Below are positions 4,037-12,824 of a stretch of 12,859 nt of DNA, in pieces; positions within the stretch are counted from its first letter, which is position 1; each line of letters begins with the position of its first letter. The stretch covers positions 1 through 12,859 of the forward strand of contig CAAEDK010000050.1 in the NCBI GenBank assembly GCA_900754605.1, written 5' to 3'. A model generated the notes under the pieces. It ran no database searches. It had not been told where the DNA came from and saw only the letters and a program-made list of their open reading frames with translations. This DNA is from an uncultured Oscillospiraceae bacterium. GTDB lineage: Bacteria; Bacillota_A; Clostridia; Oscillospirales; Oscillospiraceae. A program made the position numbers and the translations under genes.

Positions 4037-6006
4037 TGGCGATTATCAAAATGAAGCGGCTGCACTTGCTGGCACTGCGAAGTGACCGGGAAGAGTTGCT
4101 GCACATGTTACAACGGCTTGGCTGTGTGGAAATCAGCGAGCCGGCGGAGGCGGGTAGCCGGTCCGATGCGCCCCCAGGAGGATGGAACGCGCTGCCGGTG
4201 GGCGTGGAGCTTCATGTGCCGGATGGCTCCGCCCTGAATCAGGCTCAGGAAGAGAAGCAGTCGGCGGAGCGGGCGCTGTCTGTTCTGGCCCGCTGTGGGG
4301 CCAAAGGCAGAGGAATGCTTACTCCGCAGCCCCAGCTGACTGAGGAGGAACTGTTTGAGCCAGCTGCCTGTGCCGCAGGGACACAGGCAGTGGAGGCGGT
4401 GCTTCAGAAGGACCGGGAGGTAGCCTTGCTCCAGGCAGAGCAGGGGAAACTGACCGCCCAAAAGGCGGCGCTGGCGCCGTGGTTGTCTCTTGATCTGCCG
4501 CTGGAGAGCGGTTCTACCCGTGATATGTTGGTACAGTTCGGCACCCTAACCGCCGCGCGCCCCCTAGAGGAGGCTCAGCTGGCGGTGGAGGAGGCCAGTG
4601 AATTGGCCCAGTTGATCCAAGCCAGCGCCAGTCGGGAAGTGCGCTACTGCCTGCTTGTCTGCCACAAGAGTGCGCAGGAAGCGGTTCTGGAGGCTCTGCG
4701 GAGCTTTGGCTGGTCTAGGGTCTCGTTGAATGGCTGGACCGGTACGGCCCGGGAAAACGATGAGCGGCTGGACCGGGAGTTGTCCGAAAATGCGGAGCGG
4801 CTGCGACAGGCGGAGAAGGATTTGGCCGGCATGACCAGTCTGGCAGAGAATATCCGGCAGGCATTTGACCGGGCATCGGTGCGCATTAACCGGGAGGAGA
4901 GCCGGGCCAGGCTCCGGGATACGGAGCAGACCTTCCTGCTCCAGGGGTGGATCCCAGCGGAGCGGTGGGAGGAGACAGAGCAGAAGCTATCCGCCTACCC
5001 CTGTGCCTGGCAGGTGGAGGACCCGGCGGAAGAGGAGTACCCTCAGGTTCCGGTGAGCCTGAAAAATAACTGGCTTACCCGCCCGCTGAACATGGTCACG
5101 GAGATGTATTCCCTGCCCGCCTACGGCACGGTGGACCCAAACCCCCTGATGGCCCCCTTCTTCATCCTGTTTTATGGTGTGATGATGGCCGACATGGGAT
5201 ACGGACTTTTGATGATGCTGGCCTCTGTGGTGGTGCTGACCAAAGCGCGCCCCCAGAAGGGGATGCACGACTTTTTTGCCCTGCTTGGCCTGTGTGGTGT
5301 GAGCACCTTCCTGATGGGGGCGCTGACCGGCGGCTTCTTCGGGGACTTCATCCCCCAGCTGCTGAAGCTGCTGGATCCGGAGAGTACATTCGTATGGTTC
5401 TGGCCGCCACTGTTCACCCCGCTGGACAACACCCTTCAGATCCTGATTGGCTCTATGGCACTGGGCATCGTCCAAATCGTTACGGGCATGGCGATTAGCT
5501 TTGTTCAAAAGATCCGAAATGGGAAGTGGATGGATGCAGTGTGGGAAGAGGTCACCTGGTGGCTGGTATTTGCCGGGATTGCCCTGGCGGCGCTGGGGAT
5601 GACCCGCCTGGTTCTATATGTTGGTGTGGCCATGGTGTTTGCGGGACCGCTGATCACAGGGAAGGGCTTTGGAAAGATCACTGGGATTTTCGGATCCCTG
5701 TACAACCATGTGACTGGCTATTTTGGTGACATCCTGTCCTACTCCCGTTTGATGGCTCTGATGCTGGCCGGCTCGGTTATCGCCCAGGTGTTCAACACAT
5801 TGGGAGCCATCCCCGGAAATGTGATTCTCTTTGTGGTGATCTCTATGGTGGGGAATGCCCTGAACTTCGCCCTGAACCTGTTGGGGTGTTATGTCCATGA
5901 CCTGCGTCTCCAGTGTCTGGAGTATTTCGGAAAATTCTATGAGGACGGCGGGAAGCCCTTCCGTCCCCTGGATCTGAACACAAAATACTACAACGTGGTC
6001 AAATAA
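4036..6006 (+). CDS. ntpI: V-type ATP synthase subunit I (membrane stator, subunit a)
   Basis: This 656-residue protein is normal length for subunit I. The N-terminal half (about 1-350) is the soluble arm, starting MAIIKMKRLHLLALRSDRE and containing helical hairpins near 75-150 and 240-290; it binds the peripheral stalks. The C-terminal half has multiple membrane helices from about residue 370, beginning with the conserved NPLMAPFFILFYGVMMADMG segment. R571 in GDILSYSRLMAL is the essential arginine that releases the ion from the rotor ring, equivalent to Arg573 of E. hirae NtpI and Arg735 of the yeast a subunit. H621 and R624 in CYVHDLRLQ mark the partner helix. The tail EYFGKFYEDGGKPFRPL is the family's end. 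Together with ntpK it makes the ion path. The next gene starts 15 nt downstream behind GAGGAGG. Confidence 0.97.
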   Translation: MAIIKMKRLHLLALRSDREELLHMLQRLGCVEISEPAEAGSRSDAPPGGWNALPVGVELHVPDGSALNQAQEEKQSAERALSVLARCGAKGRGMLTPQPQLTEEELFEPAACAAGTQAVEAVLQKDREVALLQAEQGKLTAQKAALAPWLSLDLPLESGSTRDMLVQFGTLTAARPLEEAQLAVEEASELAQLIQASASREVRYCLLVCHKSAQEAVLEALRSFGWSRVSLNGWTGTARENDERLDRELSENAERLRQAEKDLAGMTSLAENIRQAFDRASVRINREESRARLRDTEQTFLLQGWIPAERWEETEQKLSAYPCAWQVEDPAEEEYPQVPVSLKNNWLTRPLNMVTEMYSLPAYGTVDPNPLMAPFFILFYGVMMADMGYGLLMMLASVVVLTKARPQKGMHDFFALLGLCGVSTFLMGALTGGFFGDFIPQLLKLLDPESTFVWFWPPLFTPLDNTLQILIGSMALGIVQIVTGMAISFVQKIRNGKWMDAVWEEVTWWLVFAGIALAALGMTRLVLYVGVAMVFAGPLITGKGFGKITGIFGSLYNHVTGYFGDILSYSRLMALMLAGSVIAQVFNTLGAIPGNVILFVVISMVGNALNFALNLLGCYVHDLRLQCLEYFGKFYEDGGKPFRPLDLNTKYYNVVK

Positions 6007-6555
<549 letters not shown>

Positions 6556-6568
6556 GGGAGCGGCGCGT

Positions 6569-7258
6569 ATGGACGGAATTGAAAAAATCACCGCGCGCAT
6601 CCGTGCAGATGCGGACGCAGAACTGGTCCAGCTGCGGGAACAGACCGAGGCCCAGATCCTGGAGATCCAGACCCAGTCCAAGGCCCAGGCGGATCAGGAA
6701 CGGACTGCCATCCTAGCCAGGGGACGAAGAGCGGCGGAGGAGCGGCTGGAGCGGCTGAAGTCTGCGGCCCAGCTGGAACGGCGGAAACTGGAGTTGGCTG
6801 CCAAGCAGGAGGTACTGTCCGAGGCATTTGAGCAGGCGCTGGAGAAGCTGTGTGCCTTGCCGGAGGAGGAGTACATCCAGCTGCTGACCGGTATGGTGCT
6901 CCAAGCGGTATCCACCGGACGGGAACAGCTTGTGTTTTCGCCCAGAGACCGCAGCCGTATCGGGAAGCAGGTCGTTGTGGCTGCCAATGAGGCCCTGGTA
7001 AAAGAAGTGGCCCCGGAATTGCTCGATTCCCTAACAGATTCCCGGGTGGGGGCACTGCTGGGGAAGGTGGTCAACAGCGCTGCGGCCCAGATCACCGGTA
7101 CTGGTTTGCTCTCTCTGTCCGAGGAGACCCGGCCCATCCGGGGCGGCTTCATCCTGGTGGACGGCCCGGTGGAAGTCAACTGCTCCTTTGAGACGCTGTT
7201 CCGCCTTCAGCGGGAGAAGCTGGAGAAGCAGGCGGCGGAGATCCTGTTTGGAAATTGA
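6569..7258 (+). CDS. ntpE: V-type ATPase subunit E (peripheral stalk)
   Basis: This 229-residue protein has the two-part layout of subunit E. Residues 1-85 form a long charged helix rich in Ala, Glu, Gln and Arg that pairs with NtpF. The C-terminal globular domain ends in the conserved PIRGGFILVDGPVEVNCSFETLF segment region (about 188-210), which docks on the top of the catalytic head beside subunit B. The start follows ntpK by 13 nt with GAGGGAG upstream. No membrane segment is present. The stop at 7256-7258 abuts the inverted-repeat insert that separates it from ntpC, so mRNA downstream must read through that structure. Confidence 0.95.
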   Translation: MDGIEKITARIRADADAELVQLREQTEAQILEIQTQSKAQADQERTAILARGRRAAEERLERLKSAAQLERRKLELAAKQEVLSEAFEQALEKLCALPEEEYIQLLTGMVLQAVSTGREQLVFSPRDRSRIGKQVVVAANEALVKEVAPELLDSLTDSRVGALLGKVVNSAAAQITGTGLLSLSEETRPIRGGFILVDGPVEVNCSFETLFRLQREKLEKQAAEILFGN

Positions 7259-7260
7259 GA

Positions 7261-7373
7261 ATGAGGAATTAGGGATTGGATGCCATTTGAGAATGTTGAT
7301 GTGGCACAAGATTTCTGAGACCAGGCTGGTATGAGGAACGGATCAGGAGTTAGGAAAACTCCTAATTCCTCAT
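7261..7373. repeat. MITE-like inverted-repeat element inside the operon
   Basis: ATGAGGAATTAGG (7261-7273) and CCTAATTCCTCAT (7361-7373) are exact 13-bp inverted repeats bounding a 113-bp non-coding stretch. A partial direct copy, ATGAGGAA, recurs at 7331-7338. A nested hairpin, AGGAGTT (7345-7351) against AACTCCT (7357-7363), lies at the right end, without a U-run, so it does not look like a terminator. All other gaps before ntpB are at most about 30 nt, so this 132-nt gap stands out. It resembles the small non-autonomous or REP-like repeats of bacterial genomes. Whether copies exist elsewhere cannot be seen from one window. A role as an RNA processing or folding site is also possible. Confidence 0.6.
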
Positions 7374-7390
7374 CTAAGAAAGGGGGGCGT

Positions 7391-8392
7391 ATGTTGTCCC
7401 GCAAAAAAGATACGGATTATTTGGCCCTCTCCGCTCGGATCCACGCCATGGAGGATCGGCTTCTGACCCGGGATCGGATGGATCGGATGATTGATGCCCG
7501 GGAGGAGAGTGAGGCCTTGAAGGTCCTCACGGAGTGTGGTTACGGCGGTGCGGAGGGCCTGCGAGCACAGGATGTGGAGCGGGTGCTGGCCGCCGCCCGG
7601 GCGGAGACCTTTCAGGAGCTGAGCGCGGCTGCCCCTGATCCACGGGTGGTGGATGTGTTCCGGCTGAAATACGACTATCACAATGCCAAGGTGTTGGTGA
7701 AGGCGGAGGCGATGGGGATCGACGCTGGACGGCTGTTGCTGGATGGTGGGCGTGTGACAGCCTCTGGGCTGGCTGAGGGCTACCAAAAGGAGCAGCTGAG
7801 CGGCCTGTCCCCCCGTTTTCAAAGCGCGATCCGGGAGGCTCGGGAGACTCTGGCGGCCTCCCATGATCCACAGCTGGCCGACTTGGCACTGGACCGGGCC
7901 TGCTATGAGGAGATGGCTCAGCTGGCCCAGGAGACCGGGAGCGGCTTTCTCCAGGGATATGTCCGCCTTGCGGTGGATGTGGCCAATCTGCGGGCTGCCG
8001 TCCGGGTGGCCCGGATGGGGAAGGGAAGCGAGTTTCTGTCCCAGGTGCTGCTGCCCGGCGGGAGCGTGTCACAGCAGACCCTGGCTGCGGCCAGGGGAGA
8101 GGAGCTGGACGCCCTCTTCCAGAATGGGGCGCTTGCCCAGGCCGCGGAGCTTGGGGCCAAGGCGGCCCGTCCGGCGGGCGGCTCCCTCACCGCCTTTGAG
8201 CGGGAGTGCGACAACGCCCTGACACGATATTTGGGGGACGCCCGGCGGGTGCCCTTCGGTGTGGAGACAGTCATCGCCTATCTGTACGCCAAGGAGGCGG
8301 AGCTGACGGCCATCCGCACCATCCTGGCCGGCCGGCGGGCCGGTCTGGACGGGGCCGTCATCCGGGAGCGCCTGCGGGAGACCTATGTATAG
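7391..8392 (+). CDS. ntpC: V-type ATPase subunit C (rotor socket, d-like)
   Basis: This 333-residue protein is the usual length for subunit C (yeast subunit d), a cytoplasmic all-helical funnel that joins the D/G axle to the K ring. Features of the family seen here are the N-terminal YLALSARIHAMEDRLL, the FRLKYDYHNAKVLVKAEAMG helix near 91-110, FLQGYVRLAVDVANLRAAVR near 190-209 and the C-terminal FGVETVIAYLYAKEAELTAIRTILAGR near 290-316. ATG 7391 follows AGGGGGG (7381-7387); the upstream ATG at 7331 would place 20 residues of non-family sequence inside the repeat element. A ribosome binding site of its own matters here because the 132-nt gap rules out coupling with ntpE. Confidence 0.95.
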   Translation: MLSRKKDTDYLALSARIHAMEDRLLTRDRMDRMIDAREESEALKVLTECGYGGAEGLRAQDVERVLAAARAETFQELSAAAPDPRVVDVFRLKYDYHNAKVLVKAEAMGIDAGRLLLDGGRVTASGLAEGYQKEQLSGLSPRFQSAIREARETLAASHDPQLADLALDRACYEEMAQLAQETGSGFLQGYVRLAVDVANLRAAVRVARMGKGSEFLSQVLLPGGSVSQQTLAAARGEELDALFQNGALAQAAELGAKAARPAGGSLTAFERECDNALTRYLGDARRVPFGVETVIAYLYAKEAELTAIRTILAGRRAGLDGAVIRERLRETYV

Positions 8393-8407
8393 CGGAGGTG
8401 GATGGAG

Positions 8408-8716
8408 ATGTATCGCATCGCAGTGATCGGAGACCCGGACAGCGTGCTGGGCTTCAAGGCCCTGGGGCTGGAGGTGTGTCCGGCGGAGGATGTGGAGCAG
8501 GCCCGGCAGGCCATTCACCGGATGGCCAAGGAGAACTATGCCATTCTGTACCTCACCGAGCAGCTGGCGGCCCAGCTGCAGCCTGAGATCGCCCGGTATC
8601 AGGACGCCCTGACCCCGGCCATCATCCTCATCCCCGGTAAGGAGGGCTCACTGGGCATCGGCATGGCCAATGTCACCAACGCCGTGGAGCGGGCAGTGGG
8701 TGCAGATATTTTATAA
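8408..8716 (+). CDS. ntpG: V-type ATPase subunit F (central stalk; NtpG)
   Basis: This 102-residue protein starts [23 protein letters not shown], the characteristic opening of subunit F (called NtpG in E. hirae), a small alpha/beta protein that binds subunit D in the central stalk and tunes ATPase activity. The later [16 protein letters not shown] (near 74-89) is also typical. ATG 8408 is preferred over ATG 8402 because GGAGGTG (8394-8400) is 7 nt from the former and only 1 nt from the latter. It follows ntpC by 15 nt. The gene lies between C and A as in the Enterococcus operon. Confidence 0.95.
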   Translation: MYRIAVIGDPDSVLGFKALGLEVCPAEDVEQARQAIHRMAKENYAILYLTEQLAAQLQPEIARYQDALTPAIILIPGKEGSLGIGMANVTNAVERAVGADIL

Positions 8717-8745
8717 AAATTGACCCGAAAGAAGGTTATAAGCCT

Positions 8746-10521
8746 ATGGGAAAGATCGTCAAGGTCTCCGGCCCTCTGGTGGTGGCCACAGGGATGGAGG
8801 AGGCCAACATGGCCGACGTGGTCCGTGTGGGCGAGCAGCGCCTGATCGGCGAGATCCTGAACATGACCGGGGACGCCGCCTCCATCCAGGTCTATGAGGA
8901 GACCTCTGGACTGGGCCCCGGCGCTGAGGTGGTCACCACCGGCGCGCCCCTGTCCGTGGAGCTGGGCCCCGGCCTGATCGAGAATATTTACGACGGGATC
9001 CAGCGTCCCCTGGAGGTCATCCGGGAGGTCAGCGGAAGCAACAGCCTCCCTCGGGGCGTGGAGGTACCCGCCCTGGACCGGGAGAAGAAGTGGGAGTTCA
9101 CCCCAACGGTCCAGCCCGGGACCCGGGTGGTGGGTGGCGATGTGCTGGGTACGGTTCAGGAGACTGAGTCCATCCTCCACAAGATCATGCTGCCCCCCAG
9201 GATGAAGGGGACCATCGTGTCCATCCAGGGCGGCTCCTTTACCGTCACCGAGACGGTGGCCGTGCTGGAGCAGGAGGACGGCTCCCAGGTGGAGCTGCCC
9301 ATGATGCAGAAGTGGCCTGTCCGTGTGGGCCGCCCCTATAAGCACAAGTATCCCCCCGTGGTGCCCCTCCAGTCCGGACAGCGGATCGTGGACACCTTCT
9401 TCCCCGTGGCCAAGGGGGGCACCGCCGCCATCCCCGGCCCCTTTGGTTCCGGCAAGACGGTGATGCAGCACGCCCTGGCCAAGTGGTCCGACGTGGACCT
9501 GGTGGTCTATATCGGCTGCGGCGAGCGGGGCAACGAGATGACCGACGTGCTCCGGGAGTTCCCCGAGCTGGTGGACCCCCGCACCGGCCAGTCGCTGATG
9601 AAGCGGACGGTGCTCATCGCTAACACCTCTGATATGCCGGTGGCCGCCCGTGAGGCGTCCATTTACACCGGCATCACGATTGCGGAATATTTCCGGGATA
9701 TGGGCTACGCCGTGGCCGTCATCGCCGATTCCACCTCCCGCTGGGCTGAGGCCCTGCGCGAGATGTCCGGCCGTCTGGAGGAGATGCCCGGCGAGGAGGG
9801 CTATCCCGCCTACCTCAGCTCCCGCCTGGCCCAGTTCTATGAGCGGGCCGGCTCCGTGGCCTGCCTGGGCTCCGATGAGGACCGCCGGGGCAGTCTTACC
9901 GCTGTGGGTGCGGTGTCTCCTCCCGGCGGCGACCTGTCCGAGCCGGTCTCTCAGGCCACCATGCGTATCGTGAAGGTGTTCTGGGCCCTGGACTCCTCTC
10001 TGGCCTACCGCCGCCACTTCCCGGCCATCAACTGGCTCAACTCCTACTCCCTCTACCTGGACTCCCTGAAGCCCTGGTATGACGAGCATCTGGGCAAGGC
10101 CTTTCTTCAGAACCGGGAATGGGCCATGGCCGTGCTTCAGGAGGAGGCCAGCCTGAATGAGATCGTCCAGCTGGTGGGCAAGGACTCCCTTTCTGCCAAA
10201 GATCAGATCACTCTGGAGACCGCCAAGATGATCCGGGAGGACTTTTTGCAGCAGAATTCCTTCGTGGACATCGATTCCTACTCAGAATATGACCGGCAGG
10301 CCCGGATGCTGACCTTGATCCGAGAGTATGATGAACATTGCCGAGAGGCTGCGGAACGGGGCGGAGATCTGGCTCAGATGTTCTCTATCCCTGCCCGGGA
10401 GAAGATTGGCCGAGCAAAATCGGTCCCTGCAAACCAGTATTTGGATAATTATGCCAATATTATGGTGGAGATGGATGAAGAGATCAACGCCATTGCGGAG
10501 AAGGGAGAGGAAGAACTGTGA
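8746..10521 (+). CDS. ntpA: V-type ATP synthase catalytic subunit A
   Basis: This 591-residue protein is the catalytic subunit of the A3B3 head. The N-terminal beta barrel starts [13 protein letters not shown]. The A-type 'non-homologous' insertion spans about 110-190. Nucleotide-binding residues are the Walker A GPFGSGKT (231-238, K237), the catalytic glutamate E260 in GCGERGNEM and the Walker B aspartate D328 in [30 protein letters not shown] follows, and a helical C-terminal domain ends the protein. All are intact, so the enzyme should be active. The ribosome binding site, AAGAAGG (8729-8735), is weaker than the others in the operon. The stop overlaps the GTG of ntpB by four bases (GTGA). 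Codons here strongly favour C or G in third position, which would fit a highly expressed gene. The enzyme hydrolyses or makes ATP depending on the ion gradient. Confidence 0.98.
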   Translation: MGKIVKVSGPLVVATGMEEANMADVVRVGEQRLIGEILNMTGDAASIQVYEETSGLGPGAEVVTTGAPLSVELGPGLIENIYDGIQRPLEVIREVSGSNSLPRGVEVPALDREKKWEFTPTVQPGTRVVGGDVLGTVQETESILHKIMLPPRMKGTIVSIQGGSFTVTETVAVLEQEDGSQVELPMMQKWPVRVGRPYKHKYPPVVPLQSGQRIVDTFFPVAKGGTAAIPGPFGSGKTVMQHALAKWSDVDLVVYIGCGERGNEMTDVLREFPELVDPRTGQSLMKRTVLIANTSDMPVAAREASIYTGITIAEYFRDMGYAVAVIADSTSRWAEALREMSGRLEEMPGEEGYPAYLSSRLAQFYERAGSVACLGSDEDRRGSLTAVGAVSPPGGDLSEPVSQATMRIVKVFWALDSSLAYRRHFPAINWLNSYSLYLDSLKPWYDEHLGKAFLQNREWAMAVLQEEASLNEIVQLVGKDSLSAKDQITLETAKMIREDFLQQNSFVDIDSYSEYDRQARMLTLIREYDEHCREAAERGGDLAQMFSIPAREKIGRAKSVPANQYLDNYANIMVEMDEEINAIAEKGEEEL

Positions 10522-11897
10522 TCCGGGAATATAAGACGATCCAGGAGATCTCCGGTCCGCTGATGGTGGTGGATCATGTTCAGGGTGTCACTTATGATGA
10601 ATTGGGCGAGATCGAGCTGACAGACGGCACTGTCCGGCGCTGCCAGGTGCTGGAGGTCAACGGCGACTCCGCCGTGGTCCAGCTATTTGAAAATTCCGCC
10701 GGCATCAATTTGGCCGAGTCCAAGATCCGCTTTCTGGGGCATCCCCTTCAGTTGGGCGTTTCGGAGGATATGCTGGGCCGGGTATTCAACGGCATGGGCC
10801 AGCCTATCGACGGCGGCCCCGCCATCCTGGCGGACGAATACCGGGACATCAACGGTCTGGCTATGAACCCCGCCGCCCGGAACTACCCCAACGAGTTCAT
10901 TCAGACGGGGATCTCCACCATCGACGGACTGAACACTCTGGTCCGCGGGCAGAAGCTGCCCATCTTCTCTGGCTCCGGTCTGCCTCATGCGGCGCTGGCT
11001 GCCCAAATCGCCCGCCAGGCCAAGGTTCTGGACGGCGAATCCAACTTCGCCGTGGTCTTTGCGGCCATTGGCATCACCTTTGAGGAGTCGGAGTTTTTCG
11101 TCAGTGAGTTCAAGCGCACCGGCGCCATCGACCGCACGGTCCTGTTCACGAATCTGGCCAATGATCCTGCCGTGGAGCGTATCGCCACTCCCCGGATGGC
11201 CCTCACCGCCGCGGAGTACTTGGCCTTTGAGAAGGGAATGCACGTGCTGGTCATTATGACCGACATCACCAACTATGCCGAGGCTCTTCGGGAGATCTCC
11301 GCCGCCAAGAAGGAGGTCCCGGGCCGCCGCGGCTACCCCGGCTATCTGTATACCAACCTGGCCACTCTGTACGAGCGGGCGGGCCGTCAAATGGGCCGGG
11401 AAGGCTCCATTACCCTCATCCCAATCCTGACCATGCCAGAGGATGACAAGACCCACCCCATCCCAGACCTGACCGGCTATATCACCGAGGGGCAGATCAT
11501 CCTCTCCAGAGAGCTGTATCGGAAGGGGATCAACCCGCCAGTGGACGTGCTGCCTTCCCTGTCCCGCCTGAAGGACAAGGGCACCGGCGCCGGCAAGACC
11601 CGGGAGGACCACTCCGGCACCATGAACCAGCTTTTTGCCGCCTATGCCACTGGCAAGGAGAACAAGGAACTCATGTCCATTCTAGGTGAGGCCGCCCTCA
11701 GCCCAACAGACCTGCTGTACGCCAAGTTTGCCGACGAGTTTGAAAAGCGCTATGTCTCCCAGGGGACGGACGAGAACCGTTCCATTGAAGAGACCCTGGA
11801 CCTGGGCTGGGAACTGCTGTCCATTCTGCCCCGGAGCGAACTGAAGCGCATCAAGCCGGAGTATATCGACAAGTACCTGCCCAAGAAGGAGGGCTGA
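10518..11897 (+). CDS. ntpB: V-type ATP synthase subunit B (non-catalytic)
   Basis: This 459-residue protein is the regulatory partner of A in the A3B3 head. It opens [20 protein letters not shown] as the family does. As expected for B, the P-loop is replaced by SGSGLPH (151-157), lacking the Walker lysine, so B does not catalyse. R350 in LPSLSRLKD is the arginine finger reaching into the catalytic site of A; the residue number matches that known for E. hirae Ntp[20 protein letters not shown] is a further signature. The start is GTG 10518 inside the GTGA overlap with the end of ntpA, giving coupled translation and near-equal amounts of the two subunits. The D gene follows after 53 nt. Confidence 0.98.
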   Translation: MIREYKTIQEISGPLMVVDHVQGVTYDELGEIELTDGTVRRCQVLEVNGDSAVVQLFENSAGINLAESKIRFLGHPLQLGVSEDMLGRVFNGMGQPIDGGPAILADEYRDINGLAMNPAARNYPNEFIQTGISTIDGLNTLVRGQKLPIFSGSGLPHAALAAQIARQAKVLDGESNFAVVFAAIGITFEESEFFVSEFKRTGAIDRTVLFTNLANDPAVERIATPRMALTAAEYLAFEKGMHVLVIMTDITNYAEALREISAAKKEVPGRRGYPGYLYTNLATLYERAGRQMGREGSITLIPILTMPEDDKTHPIPDLTGYITEGQIILSRELYRKGINPPVDVLPSLSRLKDKGTGAGKTREDHSGTMNQLFAAYATGKENKELMSILGEAALSPTDLLYAKFADEFEKRYVSQGTDENRSIEETLDLGWELLSILPRSELKRIKPEYIDKYLPKKEG

Positions 11898-11908
11898 GTC
11901 TGGCCATA

Positions 11909-11922
11909 CCTGCTGCGGCAGG
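11909..11922 (+). promoter_or_regulatory. Small hairpin in the ntpB-ntpD gap
   Basis: CCTGC (11909-11913) and GCAGG (11918-11922) pair around a TGCG loop; flanking GGCC at 11902-11905 and 11929-11932 could extend the fold. There is no U-run, so it is not a terminator. It may influence how strongly ntpD is translated relative to ntpB. Weakly supported. Confidence 0.3.
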
Positions 11923-11950
11923 CACTCCGGCCGGAAAGAGGTGAACCAAA

Positions 11951-12640
11951 TTGCCAAGCACGACTGTCAATCCGACCCGTCAGGAACTGACCCGGCTGAA
12001 AAACCGGCTCAGGACTTCCATGCGGGGCCACAAGCTGCTGAAGGATAAGCGGGATGAACTCATGAAGCAGTTCATGGACGTGGTACGGGAAAACCGGGCG
12101 CTCCGGAAGCGGGTGGAGGAGGGCTTGATGCGGGCCCACGGCTCCTTTACCGTGGCGGCGGCCCTCATGTCCCCAGAGATGCTGGAACAGTCTCTGCTCT
12201 ATCCCAAGCAGTCTGTGGAGCTGGATATGACCTTCCAGAATGTCATGTCGGTGGATGTCCCACGCTATCATTTCAAGACCAAGAGTCAGGATCCGGGGGA
12301 GGTCTACCCCTACGGCTTTGCCCAGACCAGCGGTGAGCTGGACGATGCAGTGGATGCTATGTCCCAGGTCTTTACAGATATGCTCAAGCTGGCCGAGGTG
12401 GAAAAGACTAGCCAGCTTCTGGCTCAGGAGATCGAAAAGACCCGCCGCCGGGTCAATGCCCTGGAGTATGTGAAGATCCCTCAGATGCAGGAGAATATCA
12501 AGTATATCACCATGAAACTGGATGAGAACGAGCGGGCCAATACCATTCGTTTGATGAAGGTGAAGGATATGCTGCTGAAAGAGAGCATCCAGGAGCGTCG
12601 TGAGAAGAATGCCAAAGAGATCCAAGCGTTTAGAGACTGA
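11951..12640 (+). CDS. ntpD: V-type ATPase subunit D (central axle)
   Basis: This 229-residue protein is the rotating axle of the complex, an antiparallel coiled coil reaching up into the A3B3 head. The N-terminal helix carries the family signature VNPTRQELTRLKNRL and GHKLLKDKRDELMKQF (residues 6-43). The C-terminal helix runs from about 145 to 215 and contains RRRVNALEYVKIPQMQENIKYI. The middle part, about 75-135, is the head region. The start is TTG 11951, placed by AGAGGTGA (11936-11943); there is no ATG in frame that keeps the conserved N-terminus. TTG may lower expression, fitting one D per three A and B. It is the last gene of the operon; the terminator stem begins 10 nt after the stop, and no ntpH or ntpJ follows. 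Confidence 0.97.
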   Translation: MPSTTVNPTRQELTRLKNRLRTSMRGHKLLKDKRDELMKQFMDVVRENRALRKRVEEGLMRAHGSFTVAAALMSPEMLEQSLLYPKQSVELDMTFQNVMSVDVPRYHFKTKSQDPGEVYPYGFAQTSGELDDAVDAMSQVFTDMLKLAEVEKTSQLLAQEIEKTRRRVNALEYVKIPQMQENIKYITMKLDENERANTIRLMKVKDMLLKESIQERREKNAKEIQAFRD

Positions 12641-12650
12641 CAAATGTTTG

Positions 12651-12696
12651 ACACGGCCCCTGGAGAGATCCGGGGGCCGTGTTCTGCTTATTTTTT
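12651..12696 (+). terminator. Rho-independent terminator of the ATPase operon
   Basis: ACACGGCCCCTGG (12651-12663) pairs with CCGGGGGCCGTGT (12670-12682), a 13-bp stem with one G-U pair and an AGAGAT loop. The T-rich tail reaches TTTTTT at 12691-12696. The T-run is offset eight bases from the stem, slightly unusual, but the GC-rich stem is strong. Confidence 0.88.
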
Positions 12697-12718
12697 GGAG
12701 AAGCAGGGGGAAGGTCGC

Positions 12719-12748
12719 TTGACTTTTTCAATGTGTGATGGTTATATA
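12719..12748 (+). promoter_or_regulatory. Candidate promoter of the downstream gene
   Basis: TTGACT (12719-12724, five of six) and TATATA (12743-12748, four of six) are 18 bp apart. A perfect TATAAT also occurs at 12753-12758 but has no good -35 at the right distance. The whole stretch 12720-12810 is AT-rich, as expected for a promoter region. Confidence 0.45.
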
Positions 12749-12758
12749 GAGCTATAAT

Positions 12759-12771
12759 AAGAATTATTCTT
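12759..12771. promoter_or_regulatory. 13-bp palindrome resembling a Fur/PerR-family box
   Basis: AAGAAT (12759-12764) and ATTCTT (12766-12771) are exact inverted repeats around a single T, the odd-centred 7-1-7 style of Fur-family operators. It matches about ten of fourteen bases of the PerR consensus as I remember it. It lies just downstream of the candidate promoter, where binding would repress. Metal or peroxide control of the next gene is a guess from this alone. Confidence 0.35.
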
Positions 12772-12824
12772 GATAAGGTACAATAAGTTTCGCAAATTGA
12801 AAAGTATATAAAAGGAGACATGGT

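Noticed and set aside
4034..4038. Overlap of ntpF and ntpI taken as a frameshift
   Set aside because: TGATG stop-start overlaps are normal translational coupling, and both proteins are full length.
3528..4106. 192-residue minus-strand ORF
   Set aside because: Proline/serine-rich shadow of ntpF and the promoter region.
7345..7363. Nested hairpin between ntpE and ntpC taken as a terminator
   Set aside because: No U-run follows, and it would cut the operon before the catalytic subunits.
8599..10089. 496-residue minus-strand ORF opposite ntpA
   Set aside because: Long only because ntpA is GC-rich with biased third positions; it is rich in His and Gly and has no family features.
10969..10990. 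Missing Walker lysine in ntpB taken as a defect
   Set aside because: Non-catalytic B subunits normally lack the P-loop lysine; the arginine finger R350 is present.
10683..11612. 309-residue minus-strand ORF opposite ntpB
   Set aside because: Same reason: a shadow of a strongly conserved gene.
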